Below are positions 43,436 through 56,342 of a DNA stretch of 64,000 bases, in pieces. The notes below the pieces were generated by a model. The model was not told the DNA's origin. It searched no databases and worked only from the letters and a program-made list of their open reading frames with translations. The stretch covers positions 261,186 through 325,185 of the forward strand of contig NQMI01000043.1 of the NCBI GenBank assembly GCA_002270565.1, written 5' to 3'. Source of the DNA: Stenocarpella maydis. Its lineage: Eukaryota > Ascomycota > Sordariomycetes > Diaporthales > Diaporthaceae. The translations under genes were made by a program, and so were the position numbers. Position 1 is the stretch's first letter; each line of letters begins with the position of its first letter.

Positions 43436-45556
43436 ATGGATTTGATCTTACCTATATCTGATAGTCGGCCAGCCGCAATATTGGCTACAATTGTCACTAT
43501 TTTCCTGGGCTACCGGCTACTCCTGGCCCTCTACAACATCTCCCCGTTACACTCGTTGAGCCATATCCCGGGGCCGAAGCTGGCAGCAGCAACCTACTTA
43601 CCCGAGTTCTACTACGACGTTGTCCTTGTTGGAAAATATACCACCAAAATCCGCGATCTTCACGAGGAATATGGTACGAGGAAGAAACATTACCAACTCA
43701 ATTTCTGAAGTCTGACGCCCGAAGCAGGCCCCTTGGTCCGCATAAACCCCAATGAGGTTCACTGCAACGACCCTGCATTTTCGGACGAGATATACCCCGT
43801 CGGTGGACGCAAGCGTGATAGACCGCTCCACCAAATCAACTCTGCCGCTGCGTCAGTATATCTGGGCTTCTCGCAAGTATGCCAAGAAATATCACGCGTG
43901 CTGAACTCTGGGGGATAGCGTCGACAAGGCCGAGTTCGGCGTCGTGGACCACGACCTCCACCGTGTCCGAAGAGCGCCGGTCGCCAGGTTCTTCTCGCGC
44001 TCGGTCATAATGAGCCTCGAAGGGGAGATTGCCGCTCTCGCCCAGCGGCTCTGCGACAAAATCATGGCCCAAAGGGGTAATGGAGTGCCATTCGACCTCA
44101 CGAAAGCATACAGCAACATGACCACCGATATCATTTGCGGCTACTGCTTCGGCGAGAGCTTCAATCTCCTGAACAAGTCCGGTTGGGGGGCCAGCTTCAG
44201 GGGGCCGAACCTCTCCATGCTCAAATTCTGGTTTATATTCCGATTCTTTCCCTTCCTGAAGCTCCTTTCGGGCCTTGGGGTATTGTATGCTGGTCCAAAG
44301 TTGCAGATCGAGGTTCGATTCGTGTGCCCGCTGACGAACTTGCATAGGTTCCTGGACTATCTTCCACCTGAAACGGCGATGTTCATACGTACCATGCAGA
44401 TTGACGTGCCAAACCTGGTCACGAAGACTGCTGAGGAGTTGGAGGCAGGGGTTGTCTACCCGCGCCCGACGTTCGTCAAGGCTCTACTGGAATCTAACCT
44501 GAGCAAAGATGACAAAGCACCAGACCGGATTTCCGCAGAAGTTTTGGGGCTTCTAGGAGCCGGTACCGAGACAACAGCCTGGTAGGTCCTGTACTAAATG
44601 CTTTTGCTCTTGATCGACTCCTGGTGGTTCCTCTCGGGAGCCCCCTCACCCTTTTCCTTTGTCCCATACGGGTATTCAAGGGAGGAGTGGGCGACATTTT
44701 GCTAACAAGTAACTACTCAGGTGTCTGAGTGTCATAACATATCATATCCTAGCAAACCGCGAGATCTTTGACGCCCTGACGCAGGAATTGAAAGCAACCG
44801 TCCCCGACTCACAGAACCTTCCACACTGGGCCGCACTAGAGAAGCTCCCATACCTTTGCGGTGTAGTCCACGAAGGTCTACGTCTCTCATACGGGGCGTC
44901 AGGTAGGTCACCCCGGATCGCGACCGAGGAGGACCTCATCTACCGTAGCCAGTGGCAAGGCAAACCTGTCAGATACGTGATACCTCGTGGTTACGCCATC
45001 GGCATGTCCCCATTCATCTCTCACCACCACGAAAAGCTGTTCCCGGAGTCGCAAAAATTCCAGCCTGAGCGCTGGCTGAACCTTCAGTGCAGGAAAGAGC
45101 TCTACCGTGGTTTTCTCGGTGAGTGGCTGACTTGAGAGGACCTGTGTAACGTTCCAGGCTAAATAAAAGCAAGCATTTTCAAAGGGCAGCAGAGTGTGCC
45201 TGGGGATGAAGTACGTATCACGCAACGTCCTACTAGTCGACTAGCTAACATAGGGCTAAGTTTGGGTCTCTGTGAGCTGTACCTAGCCATGGCTGCTTTG
45301 ACCTTGCGTGTGTTTCCACATATGCATCTGTACGAAACATCCGAGGTAAGACAAAGCCCCAACTCCGTATCAATTTCTTGTGTAAAAGCTGTATCCAAAC
45401 TTTATTGCGGCTCAACTTACTCTTTGCACCTCTTTTCAATTCCACCCATGGCCCTATGCTAATATAGACATATCATAGGACGTCCGTTATGATTGGGAGA
45501 TACTGGTACCAATGCCCAAACGCGAGAGTCTTGGCGTACGAGCAACAATTGAATAA
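43436..45556 (+). CDS. Cytochrome P450 monooxygenase (CYP58-like by memory)
   Basis: A 517-aa microsomal P450. Eight exons fit exactly: 43436-43673, 43728-43855, 43929-44284, 44348-44581, 44721-45118, 45174-45210, 45261-45345 and 45479-45556. The N-terminal anchor is at about residues 13-33 ([20 protein letters not shown]), then [11 protein letters not shown], oxygen-binding I-helix AGTETT (312-317), ExxR EGLR (370-373), PERW (434-437) and heme loop [10 protein letters not shown] with axial Cys460. The heme cysteine is encoded by a 37-bp micro-exon, which is easy to miss and would make the gene look truncated. The 44284 and 43855 donors are the least certain. The family is similar to fungal trichodiene-oxygenase-like P450s; the real substrate is unknown. 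There are no other biosynthetic genes nearby except the SDR. Confidence 0.88.
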
Positions 45557-47960
45557 CTAGGATATGCTGAGCTTTTGTCTAAGTAGACATCTGAGGGAGT
45601 GCGGATCACCCGTGATCTAAGTTCTCGTTTAGTAGTTGTTTTTATGTGGTGGTGGATTGCAGAACAACAGATTGCACATTTTGCAAAGTCGTTTACTTTT
45701 TTGACAAACTTAAGTACACGGCATGTGATGTGGTGACTTGGAATACTTCACTAACCACAGCTCATTAAAAGTGAATGCTATCTTGATTTATGTTCTAAAG
45801 TTTTCCGGCCTCATGTAGTTTATCTTCCTTCTCAAAGCTGCTACCTGGTAGGCCGGCATGGAAGATAGCTTAGAACCTTTGAACGGTTCCCTGGCCTCAT
45901 TTAAAGGTATTAAGAAATGCGGCCGATAGAATCACTAGGGAATTTTTTTTAATATTGCTGATCGAGGACTCGTTTTTGAATTATTACTGATTTGTTTGCA
46001 TTATTTACAACATGGTATTGCATCTATTAATACCCAGGTGCATGGCATAAAACTGATTATCAATCCTCTATGTAAGTCCACCCAACCCTTGTATATTGCA
46101 GTCAAGTATAACTACTAGAGGTAATTAACTTTTTCTATAGGGTTTGTTCCCAGTTTTATAGATCATCTCTGAATGAATCTGTCTTGACGTCAGACATGCC
46201 GTCCCACCGGCATTGCCACCATGTAGCTGAAAGTAATTGATAACTGTCTACAAGGAAGCGAGTTTCTACACTACCCTCAGATTCGGGAGACATACCATAC
46301 TATAAGCTAATGGAGGTCGGACCTGGATAGAGAAACGAGCTTTCGGACGAGTTCCCAGTAACTAGCTGAATTATTGTTTTCCAAACTTCCGTTCTCTCCC
46401 ACTATCGCTAATCTTGTTCCACTTTGAATTTGCAACAAATAAGTACTTACATATAGGCAATGAGCCAGTCATACGCACTCCGGACTTTCTCACTGCCACA
46501 TACGAGAAATCAGGTGCACTCCGCCAAAATTGGTAACCTACGGCCTTCGGCTGGCTCTGGCGAGGGTACCGGTTTTACAGGATTTCTTGGTTTTTTTTCT
46601 CAGGGGGGTATAGTCCACTTGACATCCGGGATGTCCTAGGACAAGTAATTCAAGAGATAAGCTTATACGGAGTGACTCGAAACGCTTACGAGGAATAAAG
46701 TCCCTCTGGAGGAATGGGCTCGGGGAAGAAAGAAGTCCCTCCAGCAGGAAGGGGCTTCTAGAGGGTAGGAGGAAGAAGGGTTTCTTATGAATCCTAATGC
46801 CCAATACATATTTAGCCTAATATTCGTAAGCTATCCAGTCCTAGGGGTGTGGGATGGAACTCATTTCCCCACATAACTGAAGAAAAGCCGTGAGCGCGCC
46901 TTGTAAGCTTGGGTCACTCCTGACTATATGCCTAATATCGGAGCTAAGAATCTTGGCAGATTTGCCGGTGGGCCGGATGAAACAGCGGGTATATTGACAT
47001 ATTGCTTCAGATGTCTTTGTCTCTCGACCATGTCGCGATCCGGGAGCTTAGGTTGCTAGGCCATAATTTGCGGATGATCATAGACAGAGGCACGAGGGTT
47101 CTCCTCAATTGCCCGAGCTCTGCGTGCCTGAAAGCAATGCTTGTGCGCAGTGGTAAATATTTACTGGTTCGACCTGACGCATGGCCGGAATATACACTAA
47201 AGCCACGGAAACGACAGTGCCCGGGGCTATTGACGTCTTTGACTCGAGATGGGCTATCAACTATCACTCTCAACCAAATAAGTCTGATGTCTAAAATCAG
47301 ACTAATGCGGCTCAATTTCATGATCTGCAACATTTCTCCTGACAGCAATCTGGGGCAATCGGCTTGAGCCTGGATGGTCTGCACTGAAGGTGTCCAAGCC
47401 CTATTTCTGAGCCCGTCAGCGGCGGTCGGTAATTCCTGTTTGGACTAGGATGTAGGAGTCAGGTATCATTCGAGACTGCTTCCGAGCCCGTGAAAACCTG
47501 GCTGATTCTGCTGCGAGCAATCTGTGATCGCCCAGCACTGACGGGGATTATCAAATTTCCATGTTCGCTACTATGGTAACAACAACTGCAGCAGTTGTGA
47601 TGCAGAGCTGATGCATCATTATCCATCGATCTGAAAGTCGCCCGAGCAGACCTCCCCTACATTCCAAGCCGTCAGGCGCACTCAGCGGCAGTCTTAGGCT
47701 GTCGCTAGTTTCTCGTTTGCTGGTCTTTGGTATGGCGGTCCACCATGCACGTACTACAATGTCAAACGGATCATCAGACGGTGCTAAGTAATGGGCGAGT
47801 CGTTACTAGAGTCAGTCCTGCACACCTGGTAGTTGAGATGGCCGCTAACACTAGGCCCGAGCATCCGCGCATTAGCATTAAGATCCGCCTGAGACTGTTA
47901 GGCATGATACGCGTTGACCACGTGCAAGGGAAAACACGCCAACACTTTATAGCGTTTATA
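45557..47960. other. Gene-free stretch
   Basis: About 2.4 kb of moderately AT-rich to balanced sequence. Short open frames (for example 47002-47367) show no domain. From about 47940 the sequence dissolves into repeated CTTTATAGCC-type units. No gene supported. Confidence 0.45.
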
Positions 47961-49029
47961 GCCTTTATTACTTTATAGCCTTTATAGCCCTTACTATTTT
48001 ATAATTATTGCCTTATAGCTCTTACTACCTTATAATTAGAGTTATAAAATTACAGTATATACAAATATATATATATATACCAGATTTTCCCATATATATA
48101 TGATATATAGGTTTCTATATATTAGTAATATTAGGAAAGAAATTAGTTATATAATAAATGTTGAATAAATACTGTTTTATAGAATGAAATCTAGTAATTA
48201 AAATACTATACTTTTTATATTTTTTATTAAATATTAGCTAATTATAATTACTTTAATAGTATAAATTTAGAACGTAAGCTTTGTAGTTTATTTTTTGAAT
48301 CTAATATATTAAATTGTATATAAGTCAGAGATTTAAATAATAGTTAACAAAGTATATAATATAAATTAGAAAACTTTGCTCTATATAATAGCATTTCTCT
48401 CACATTTATTACATTTTGCCCCCACTATCTAATAGCCTTATTAATAAGAATTATATATATATATATTATAATTATATATATATATATGTATATGGTATTA
48501 TAACTCTACTTATAGTTGCTACTTTATAGCATTTACCCCCTCTTTTTATAGCCTTACCTTAAGGCTTCTACTTCTTTAATATAATTATGCTATATTATTA
48601 CTGTATCTTTATAAATAATTCTATTTAATATTTAATTTATTTAAAACAAAACAGTTTGAACTTAAAGTCTTTAAAGTATAATTCTTATATCTTTTTTATA
48701 TTACTTCTTTAAATTCTTTTTTAATGCTAATATTATTTAATATTAAAATTACTAGCATTCTTTCTTAAAAGATATAAGCTTTTAAGCTTATAAAGCTTAA
48801 TAGAATTTATACTTACTATTATATAATAATATAATCTCTCTAAGTTTAAAGCTTTTAAGTAATACTTTAATACTTTTTAAAAAGTCTTTTTAGCTCTTAT
48901 TATTAAAAAGAGCCATTAAGTATATATCTTAATATTAAATAAATACTAATAGCTTAATAATTTTAATAATTATATAACATTATTATAACTCTTTTTTAAG
49001 ATTAATAAATCTTTATATAAATACTTTAT
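47961..49029. other. AT-rich RIP-like block with TA microsatellites
   Basis: It includes (TA)n runs near 48070, 48455-48490 and repeated CCTTATAGCTCTTACTA-type units. No coding text is readable. Confidence 0.5.
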
Positions 49030-49054
49030 NNNNNNNNNNNNNNNNNNNNNNNNN
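49030..49054. other. Assembly gap (25 N)
   Basis: A run of N immediately followed by homopolymer-swollen sequence. Confidence 0.99.
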
Positions 49055-49975
49055 CCCCCCCCGGTGGGGGGGTCCCGAGACCCTGGAAATTTTCCAATAC
49101 CCCCCCGCAGTAGGGAGATAACTTTTATTTCCCCTGGGGGGGGGCCCTCTTGAATTGTGGGACCCCCCAAGGATGGACCCCGGGACCCCGGGTGGGGGGG
49201 CCTTTGGGCCGATTCAGCCAATACAAAACCAGGGGGGGGGGGGGACCCATTTTCTTTTCAAGTGTCCCCCCGGGCGGGCCCCACCCCCCCGGGGGGCCCC
49301 CCGCCCCAGCGGTGGGGCCCCCTCCCCGAAACCAGCTCCTTGTCCCAACCAAGCCGAGGGGGGCGTCTCGAAGGGGCCCTCGAAGGCGCAATTTCCCCCC
49401 GGGAGTTGTTTGATTTTCTGAGACCTTTTACCGCCAGTTTCCCCCCCACCCCCAAACTTTGTTGGGCCCACCCCCCCTCAGATCCGGTGTGGCTATATTT
49501 GGCGGGTGGGGGGGCCCCCCGAAACCAGGGCGGCCTAAAGGGGGAACCCAGCATAAAAGCAGGGACCAAATAAGTTTTCCCGGGTTTGATCACCAGGGGG
49601 GCGGGGGGAACCCCCCGTCAGGATGGAATTGAACCCCAATTAGGTAACCCTTTTCCCTCCAGGGGGGGGAGGGGCAGGGGGGGGAATGCAAATTAACTAA
49701 GGGGCAATGGAGTTAAATTGATTTAGGGGGGGGCGGGGGGTCCGAATAATTTGTACAAAAAGAAGTAAGTGAAGAGGTTTTCTAGGGTAGTTTAAAAAAG
49801 AGCCAACCGAGAATAATGTATGTGTTTTTTGAATATAAAGGGGCAGCCCCTCCCCCCCCGGTAGGCCTGCCCCCCCTGTATATTTAAGGCCCCCAAGGGG
49901 GGGCCCCCCCCTCCCTGTTGTTTTCCCCCTAGCCTTTTATACCCCTTTTTTGGTCCCCCCTATTCCAAGGCCATA
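49055..49975. other. Homopolymer-swollen G/C sequence, probable assembly artefact
   Basis: About 900 bp in which nearly every G or C is part of a run (GGGGGGG, CCCCCCC) separated by short ordinary words. It starts at the N gap and ends near 49975, where normal AT-rich sequence resumes. No real gene or repeat looks like this. It resembles consensus built from low-quality read ends. Apparent Gly/Pro-rich frames on both strands are by-products. Confidence 0.8.
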
Positions 49976-51300
49976 TTATGAAAGTCTAATATAAATATCC
50001 ATAAATAATATTGATATTAAGTCTCTTATATACTATATATAAACACTTTTAATAAAAGAGGTAAAATCTTTAGCCCTGTTGATATTAAAATCAATAAAAG
50101 CACCACCTCGACTTGCTTTTGAAGGATAAGCATAGGGGTAACCAGGGGAAGGGTAGAGCTAGGACTGAGGGAAGGTGCCCAAGTTAGCAAAGTGTAGAGA
50201 GACTTTAGCGACCCCTCGTGAAGCCGACTGGCCGAGAGGGCGTAGAGGGTGATGTAGGAGAGAGAGCACGTGTTGAGTGAGAGTGCGCCCGAGAGTGAAA
50301 CGAAGAGTGAGGGGGAGGTGAAGAGTGCCGAGAGAGCGAGAAGTGTAGAGAGGAAGGAGAGAGAGTAGAGAGAGAGAGCGGGCCGGTAAGATTAGGCGGA
50401 AGCGTTTGTATTACTGGTAGGGCCGTGCGGGCGAAGGCGCGAAGAATAGAAACGTGTCAGCGCGTCTAGAAACTGAGCCCGCCGCGGAGTCCGAGCGAGC
50501 TTCGTATGAGGCGGGAGCGAGAGTGAGAGAGGGAGAGGAATATGAATATGAAGTTAATAGAGTTTGATACAAGGAGAGAGAGGGGAAAGTAACAGTAGCG
50601 CCGGTAGAAGAGCTAAGATAAGGAAGTGAAGGCTAGGGTTGTAAGCAGATATATGAAGCTTTAGGCTAACCCTTAGTATCGACTTCTAGGCTAAAGTAAG
50701 TAATAGAGGAAAGTAGTACGAGAATGAGTACGTAAACGTATTACCTAGGTTACGTAAGATGCGAATTCATTTTGAAATTTAGAATTAAGTTAGTTAGGTG
50801 TATAGCATTAGTTTAAAGAAAAGCGTAAAACCGTTGAGGATAGAAAAAAGTGGGTATGGTCATGTTAAAGTACTATGTAGAACTTGTGACTATTGAAAAT
50901 AGTAATCGGCTATGAGGACTAATTGAATAGTGATATGATAATTTAAAGATTAGAATTAACTTAGCGTAGATTTTACTATGTTGAGTGTATTTAAAATCTA
51001 GCTTAATTAAACGCTTATAGGATCTTTGCTTATAAAGGTTAGATTATAGACTTAGGTTTAGTGAGAATTATGATAGAAGATTTATTGAAACGGTTATAGA
51101 TTTAAGCAGTCTTAGGATTTATTAACCTATTGCATTATGTTCAAGTCTTTAGGGTGGTAGGGTGTGAGTTAGAGTAGGGAAGAGAGACTGTGATAGTAGA
51201 AGTGACTTCGTTGAGCTAAAAGGACTTGATTTTAGCCTCTCTAGGCGCCGGTAGAAAGTACAGATTTTTGAGCCGACTTGAGAATTAAACCCGAAGTACA
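49976..51300. other. Purine-rich GA island and mixed non-coding sequence
   Basis: From about 50160 to 50600 the + strand is dominated by GAGAG, GAGTGAGAG and AGAGAGAG with CpG-containing words (GCGCCCGAGAG, GCCGCGGAGTCCG). No frame stays open and no repeat unit is exact. The tract stays CpG-containing, unlike the RIP relics, so it is a different kind of sequence. Identity unknown. Confidence 0.4.
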
Positions 51301-53500
51301 TAAAATAGTAATTAAATATAATATTACTTAAAGTATATCTTGAGAATTATTTCTTATTCACCTTTAAAAAAATTTAATATAAAGGAGCTGTCTAAACAAT
51401 CCCAGAGGATCTTACTTGAATAGAACCTAATTACGTAAAGGATAATAATTATTATTAAAATTATTTGTTATAAATTAATTATTTTAAGAATAATATAAGA
51501 GGTAATTGTTGTAAATCTTTATAAGTAGATGTTTAACTTCAAAATAGTAGAATTTAAGTCTTATAGAGAAATACTATTATCTTTAAACTTAGCTTCTATA
51601 TTGTTGTGTTGTTTTTTTTGTTGGGCTGTTGGGTGTGGTTGTTCCCTTGGTTTGAGAAGTAACCGTTGATTAGTAAAGCGTGGATTTAGAATATAATAGA
51701 AGGGGACCTTAAAAGCTTAGTAAGAGCAATAGATGGGAGGTGGCGTCTTATTATTACTACTCTTAAGAGATTCAGTGGAGGTATCCTTTATAAGTTTTAT
51801 ATTTATTTGAAATAAATCTTTAATGTTTATTTCTAATTTATTTTCAATTAATGTTATGAATACTTTATTTATTCAAAAAAAAGTTTAATTATCTAGCTTA
51901 ATAAAAAGCTAGACTTTATTCATTAATTAGAAAAGAAATATTTGCCTTAAATGAAAATGAATAACAGGATATAATAGCTCTTTTATTAATATATTTCATA
52001 ACTATTACCTATTATTCATTCCTAAGCTATATAAACTTGGACGTTTTTCGATTAAAATAATTATATAATAATTATATTTAAGGTTATTTAGCTTAGCATA
52101 AAGCTAATCTTATTAAGATTATAAAAATAAGTTTTAGGATTTTATACTTAGCCATCATATTATAAAGTACTTAAAATTAATCTCTAATACTCTCTAGAGT
52201 TTTATAGCTAGCGTCTTTTAAATATTGTATATAATTCAATTAAAACCAGTTAGTTCTAAGCTAAATTATGATGTTAGATAAAGTATTAGTATTTAGGGAC
52301 GGCGGAGCGCAGGGGCGGGCTGACGCTCAGATGCGACGGTGAGAGTATCACTAAAAAGTAATTAGTATTCTTCCATATTCATGAATTTATTATTACAAAA
52401 AGGATCCTTTAAGTATGGTATTTTATTAATACTAAGCAATCTTATCCTAATTAAGTTACATTTATATATTTTAACATATAATTCGTTATGGCTATATTAT
52501 TATATGATTTCATCATATAGTATAGTTTGGAGACGGACAGAGAGAGGGGGCCGAGAGAGTCGGAGTATAGCGTAGCATTTATACGGCGGCGCGTGGAGAG
52601 TGTAATTTTTAAGCGGTACCTACGCCTAGAATTAGCTGATGAGTCAGGTTTGCCTCTTCCTATAATCCAAAAGGACATAAAGTAGCGGCCGCGTTACCGC
52701 GTTAATGACCAATTTTATATATTTAATAGTGTAAATATATATAGAAATATAATACCGAGTGACAGCGCCGACGAGAGCCCAGTACCGAACGATACTCAGC
52801 CACGTAACGATTACAAAAAAAGGCGGCGCGGGCGGCTGCCCCTTAGATATACCCTTAATTACTTCCTAGCCCCCATTAGTGACCTACCTGAACAACTCGT
52901 AGGAAACGTTAACTAAAGGTAATTAGATTTAAGTAACTAAGTATAGTTAGTACGAATTAGTACTAATTCTTATTATTGTAGCCCTAGGCAGCGGGGCGTA
53001 GAGGATCAGAAACTTTCGTACGTCGGAAAATATAATAAGATTCTACGCTACTTCCCCAGTGTCTAGCGTACGGTTTAATATTTTCATGAAGATTAATAGA
53101 TAATATAACATTATAATTGAATAAATAGAAGGTTCAAAAAGTATATTTCTTTTTTTAAAATTCCCCTCTTAAATACAAGGATCATGTAATGCTTTAAATA
53201 GTTTTAAAAATTTTAAATCTTTATGGTTTAATAAGTTCATTTTAAGAACTTTATGGTTTAGCATTTTTAAATTTAAATATTCTTTAACTCTCAGTATATT
53301 TTCTATTAAATTTTAAAATTAAGTAGGATAGTCTTTTAAGGTTTTTAAAGTTATAATCAAAGTGTTAAATTTAATTAAAAAGAAGTATTATTTATCTTCT
53401 TTGTTTTAGAATAATACTATACCTTAGGAAATAAAAACAATATTTAAACTATATATTAAATCTCTCATATATCAATCTACATATATCAAAATAGTATACA
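51301..53500. other. AT-rich sequence with small GC-rich, CpG-containing islands
   Basis: There are short islands at about 52290-52345, 52525-52860 and 52980-53075 (GGCGGAGCGCAGGGGCGGGC, GGCGGCGCGGGCGGCTGCCC) in otherwise AT-rich DNA. No frame or repeat could be established. Confidence 0.35.
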
Positions 53501-54473
53501 ATGCTTTCCCCATTAAGAAGATGTACTTATATTATTATAGAAGCCCTATTTAAGTAATAAATAAATAAAATAAGAGCATTGAATATCAAGGAATTTCATA
53601 TACTTATATATAAAGTATTAGCACTTAATAAGAAGTTTAGATTTCAAAGCCTTCTAATTTTTACTTCTTTAACTTTAAATATCGGATAGACCTTCTTATT
53701 AATAATACCTATCTAGCTATTTATACTAAAGGCAGATTATAAAAGCAAGCAAGTAGAGAAGAGTTATAAGAATGTATATATATATTTATATATTGTACAT
53801 AAATATATAAATATACAGTATATGTTTAAATAGATGACATATAATATATATATATATATATATGTCATCTATAAGTCATTATATATATATAAAATTATAA
53901 TACATACATATATATATATAATTCTAACTAATAAGGATATTAGACTGTCGGGGAATAATGTAATAAATGTAAAAGAAATACCATTATATAAAGTAAAGAC
54001 TTTTAGTTTAACATTATATACTTTATTAATTGTTACCTAAATCTCTAAATTAAATGAAATTTAATATATTTGATTTGAAAACTAAGCTAAAAAGCTTAAA
54101 ATTTAGATTTCTGCTATTAAGATAATTATAAATAGCTAAGATTTCAGACAGAAATATAAATACATAGTATTTTATTACTAAATCTTATTCTATAGAATAG
54201 TATTTATTTAAGATTTATTATATAACTAGTTTCTCTTTTAATAATACTCATATATAGAAACCTGTATATTTTAAATATTTGTATATATATATATGGCTGG
54301 TTACTATATATATATATATATTTATATATACTATAATTTCATAACTCTAAATACTATTGCCCTATATAGGCATACTAGCCCTATTAATCCATCTTTACTT
54401 TTACTACTATTATAAATTAAACCTTTACCTCTATATAGAAGGTAGACTGATAAGGCCTTATTACTAAGGCAAG
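53501..54473. other. AT-rich tract with TA microsatellites and a hairpin
   Basis: It contains the near-perfect inverted repeat AGATGACATATA...ATATGTCATCT (about 53831-53871) around a (TA)n loop, plus further (TA)n runs near 53905 and 54280-54330. A segment at about 54350-54420 resembles 55960-56030. Confidence 0.5.
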
Positions 54474-54771
54474 GAGGCTATAAGGAAGCTATAGAAGCAC
54501 TACAACTATTAGTTGCAATAAAGCTATAAGGAAACCATAGATGCACTATAACTATTAGTCGCAAAGGAGCCATAAAGAAGCTATAGAAGTACTATAACTA
54601 TTAGTTATAAAGGAGCTATAAAGAAGCAGCAGGAGCACTGTATCTATAAAGAAGCCATAAAGAAGCTATAATAATAAGAAAGCTTTAACTATAAAAAAGT
54701 TGTAAAGAAGTAATAAGGAAGTAATAAGGAAGTAATAAGGAAGTAATAAGGAAGTAATAAGGAAGTAATAA
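54474..54771. repeat. Nested tandem repeats (about 60-bp units, then 11-bp units)
   Basis: Four to five imperfect units of AAGAAGCTATAGAAGCACTATAACTATTAGTTGCAAAGGAG-like sequence (each part shorter than 20 bases is exact in places) occupy about 54474-54680. They are followed by about six exact copies of the 11-bp unit GAAGTAATAAG at 54707-54771. Confidence 0.8.
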
Positions 54772-55384
54772 ATGGGCTATTAAGCTCTATAAGAGAGAGA
54801 GCAAGAGTAAAAGAGTTTATTATAAGGCAAAAGGTATCTATAAGATGCCTTATAGGCCCTAAGGGGGGGTTTATAAGATACCTAAGCAAGGGGCCTAAAG
54901 GAAGAGTTATAATAGTGCTATATAATTACTAGAATTACTAGGCTATAAGCAATTACTTAAGACCAAGGTATATATTTAGGTGCTCTTTCAAATAATAAAA
55001 GCTAGGAAGTTTTCTTAAGAAAATTATAAAGATACTACTTAAAAGCTTTAAATTTTAAGAGAATATATTACTATATATTAATAGGTATAAACCCCGCTAG
55101 GCTCTATGGGCTTAGTAGCTTATATCCTTTAGCAAAAAAAGCTAGCTACTTTTATATTAAATCGTACTATTATTAAAAGAGTGCCTAAAAGGAATATTAT
55201 AAAAAAAGTATAAATTTTATACTTTAAAGACTTCAAACCTAAACCTCTTTAAGTATTAAATAGGATTATAAAGTAATATAGAAATTCTTTTTAATACTAA
55301 GTAAGTATATTAAGAAAGAATAAATAATAATAATATAGTATAAGTATTTTAAAGAAATAAAGCCCTAGATTAAGGCTATAAGAA
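54772..55384. other. AT-rich decayed sequence
   Basis: No readable domain. Probably internal sequence of an element bounded by the similar segments near 54350 and 55960. Confidence 0.35.
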
Positions 55385-55745
55385 AGGGGGGGTAAATGCT
55401 ATAAAAGTAGTAACTATAAAGCAGCAAGAGCTATAAAGTAATAGGGGCTGTAAATACTAAGAGGCAGCAAGTGCTATAAAGTAGCAACTATAACGCAGCA
55501 ACTACTAAGTAGTAACTATAAAGTAGTAAGGGCTATAAAGTATAAAGTAATAGAAGTTACGGATATAATAAAGTAGTAGAAGGGGCTATACATATAATCA
55601 AGTAATAATAACTATAAAATAACTATAAGGCAGCAACTGTAAAGTGATAAGGGTAATAAAGTAGTAGGAGGGCTATAGATATAATAAAGCGAAAAAGGGG
55701 CTATAAAGTAGTAACTAAGGAGTAATAACTATAAAGCAATAAGGA
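55385..55745. repeat. Imperfect tandem array of GCTATAAAGTAGTAACTA units
   Basis: Variants of CTATAAAGTAGTAACTATAA / GCAGCAAGAGCTATAAAG are repeated with gaps across about 350 bp. The shared vocabulary with the 54474-54680 array (CTATAAAG, AGCAGCAAGAGC) suggests a common origin. Confidence 0.65.
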
Positions 55746-56050
55746 CTCAGGACGAGTTCTGAGGAAGAGGGGGCAATCTATTAGGGCCTATTGTGCCATT
55801 AGTGCCAGGGGGCTCGGAAGTAGGCTTATCGTGAGCGATCAAACGACTATATGGGGCCTTATCGGGCCTTATTGGATACTAGCCCTCTTACGCTACTATA
55901 TAGTAGCTATTGAGAAGTAAGGGCCTTGAGAGGAAGGAGAGGCTCCTTAGGTTTAATTTGACTACTGTTACCCTATGTAGGTATGCTGGTCCTATTACTC
56001 TACCTTTGCTTTTACTGCCTTTATACTTAAGGCCTTCATATATATAAATT
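55746..56050 (+). repeat. Probable gypsy 3' end: polypurine tract and LTR
   Basis: GACGAGTTCTGAGGAAGAGGGGGCAAT (read here in two parts, 55751-55764 and 55764-55777) looks like the C-terminal codons and polypurine tract that precede the 3' LTR of fungal gypsy elements. It is followed by TATTAGGGCCTATTG, a possible TGTTAGGG LTR start after one transition. A similar segment near 54350-54420 would be the other end. Borders uncertain. Confidence 0.35.
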
Positions 56051-56260
56051 GCTTGAAATTATTAATATAAAAAGGCTATAATTTTCTAAACTAATGATTT
56101 ATTTATATAAAATTTAAATAGCGATTTATAATATTAAGTAATATAAGCCTTCTTAATTATAATTACTTAAAATATCTATTTAGTATTCTAAGCAACTAAT
56201 ATTAGGTATATAGTTATGTAGCCTTTTTTGTAAGACTAGTTTAATTTAATTAAGTCTATA
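56051..56260. other. AT-rich sequence
   Basis: No feature recognised. Confidence 0.4.
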
Positions 56261-56342
56261 TGTTAAACAGAAACAGTCAAATTCGACCAACTACGCCCAG
56301 TGCGTGCGTGACGGGAGATGACTTGTATGGCCGTGAGTTAAA
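56261..56342 (+). repeat. LTR-A fragment
   Basis: TGTTAAACAG followed, after an internal deletion, by CTACGCCCAGTGCGTGCGTGAC and GGCCGTGAGTT, both parts of LTR-A in the right order. It is truncated at about 56342, with AT-rich sequence following. Confidence 0.75.

Noticed and set aside
46538..47367. Open frames of 88-125 codons in the region after the P450
   Set aside because: Overlap each other on both strands, no domain, no splice-supported extension.
49125..49593. Gly/Pro-rich open frames on both strands
   Set aside because: They lie in homopolymer-swollen sequence judged to be an artefact.
54707..54771. CRISPR-like array
   Set aside because: The 11-bp units are contiguous with no spacers, and the genome is fungal.
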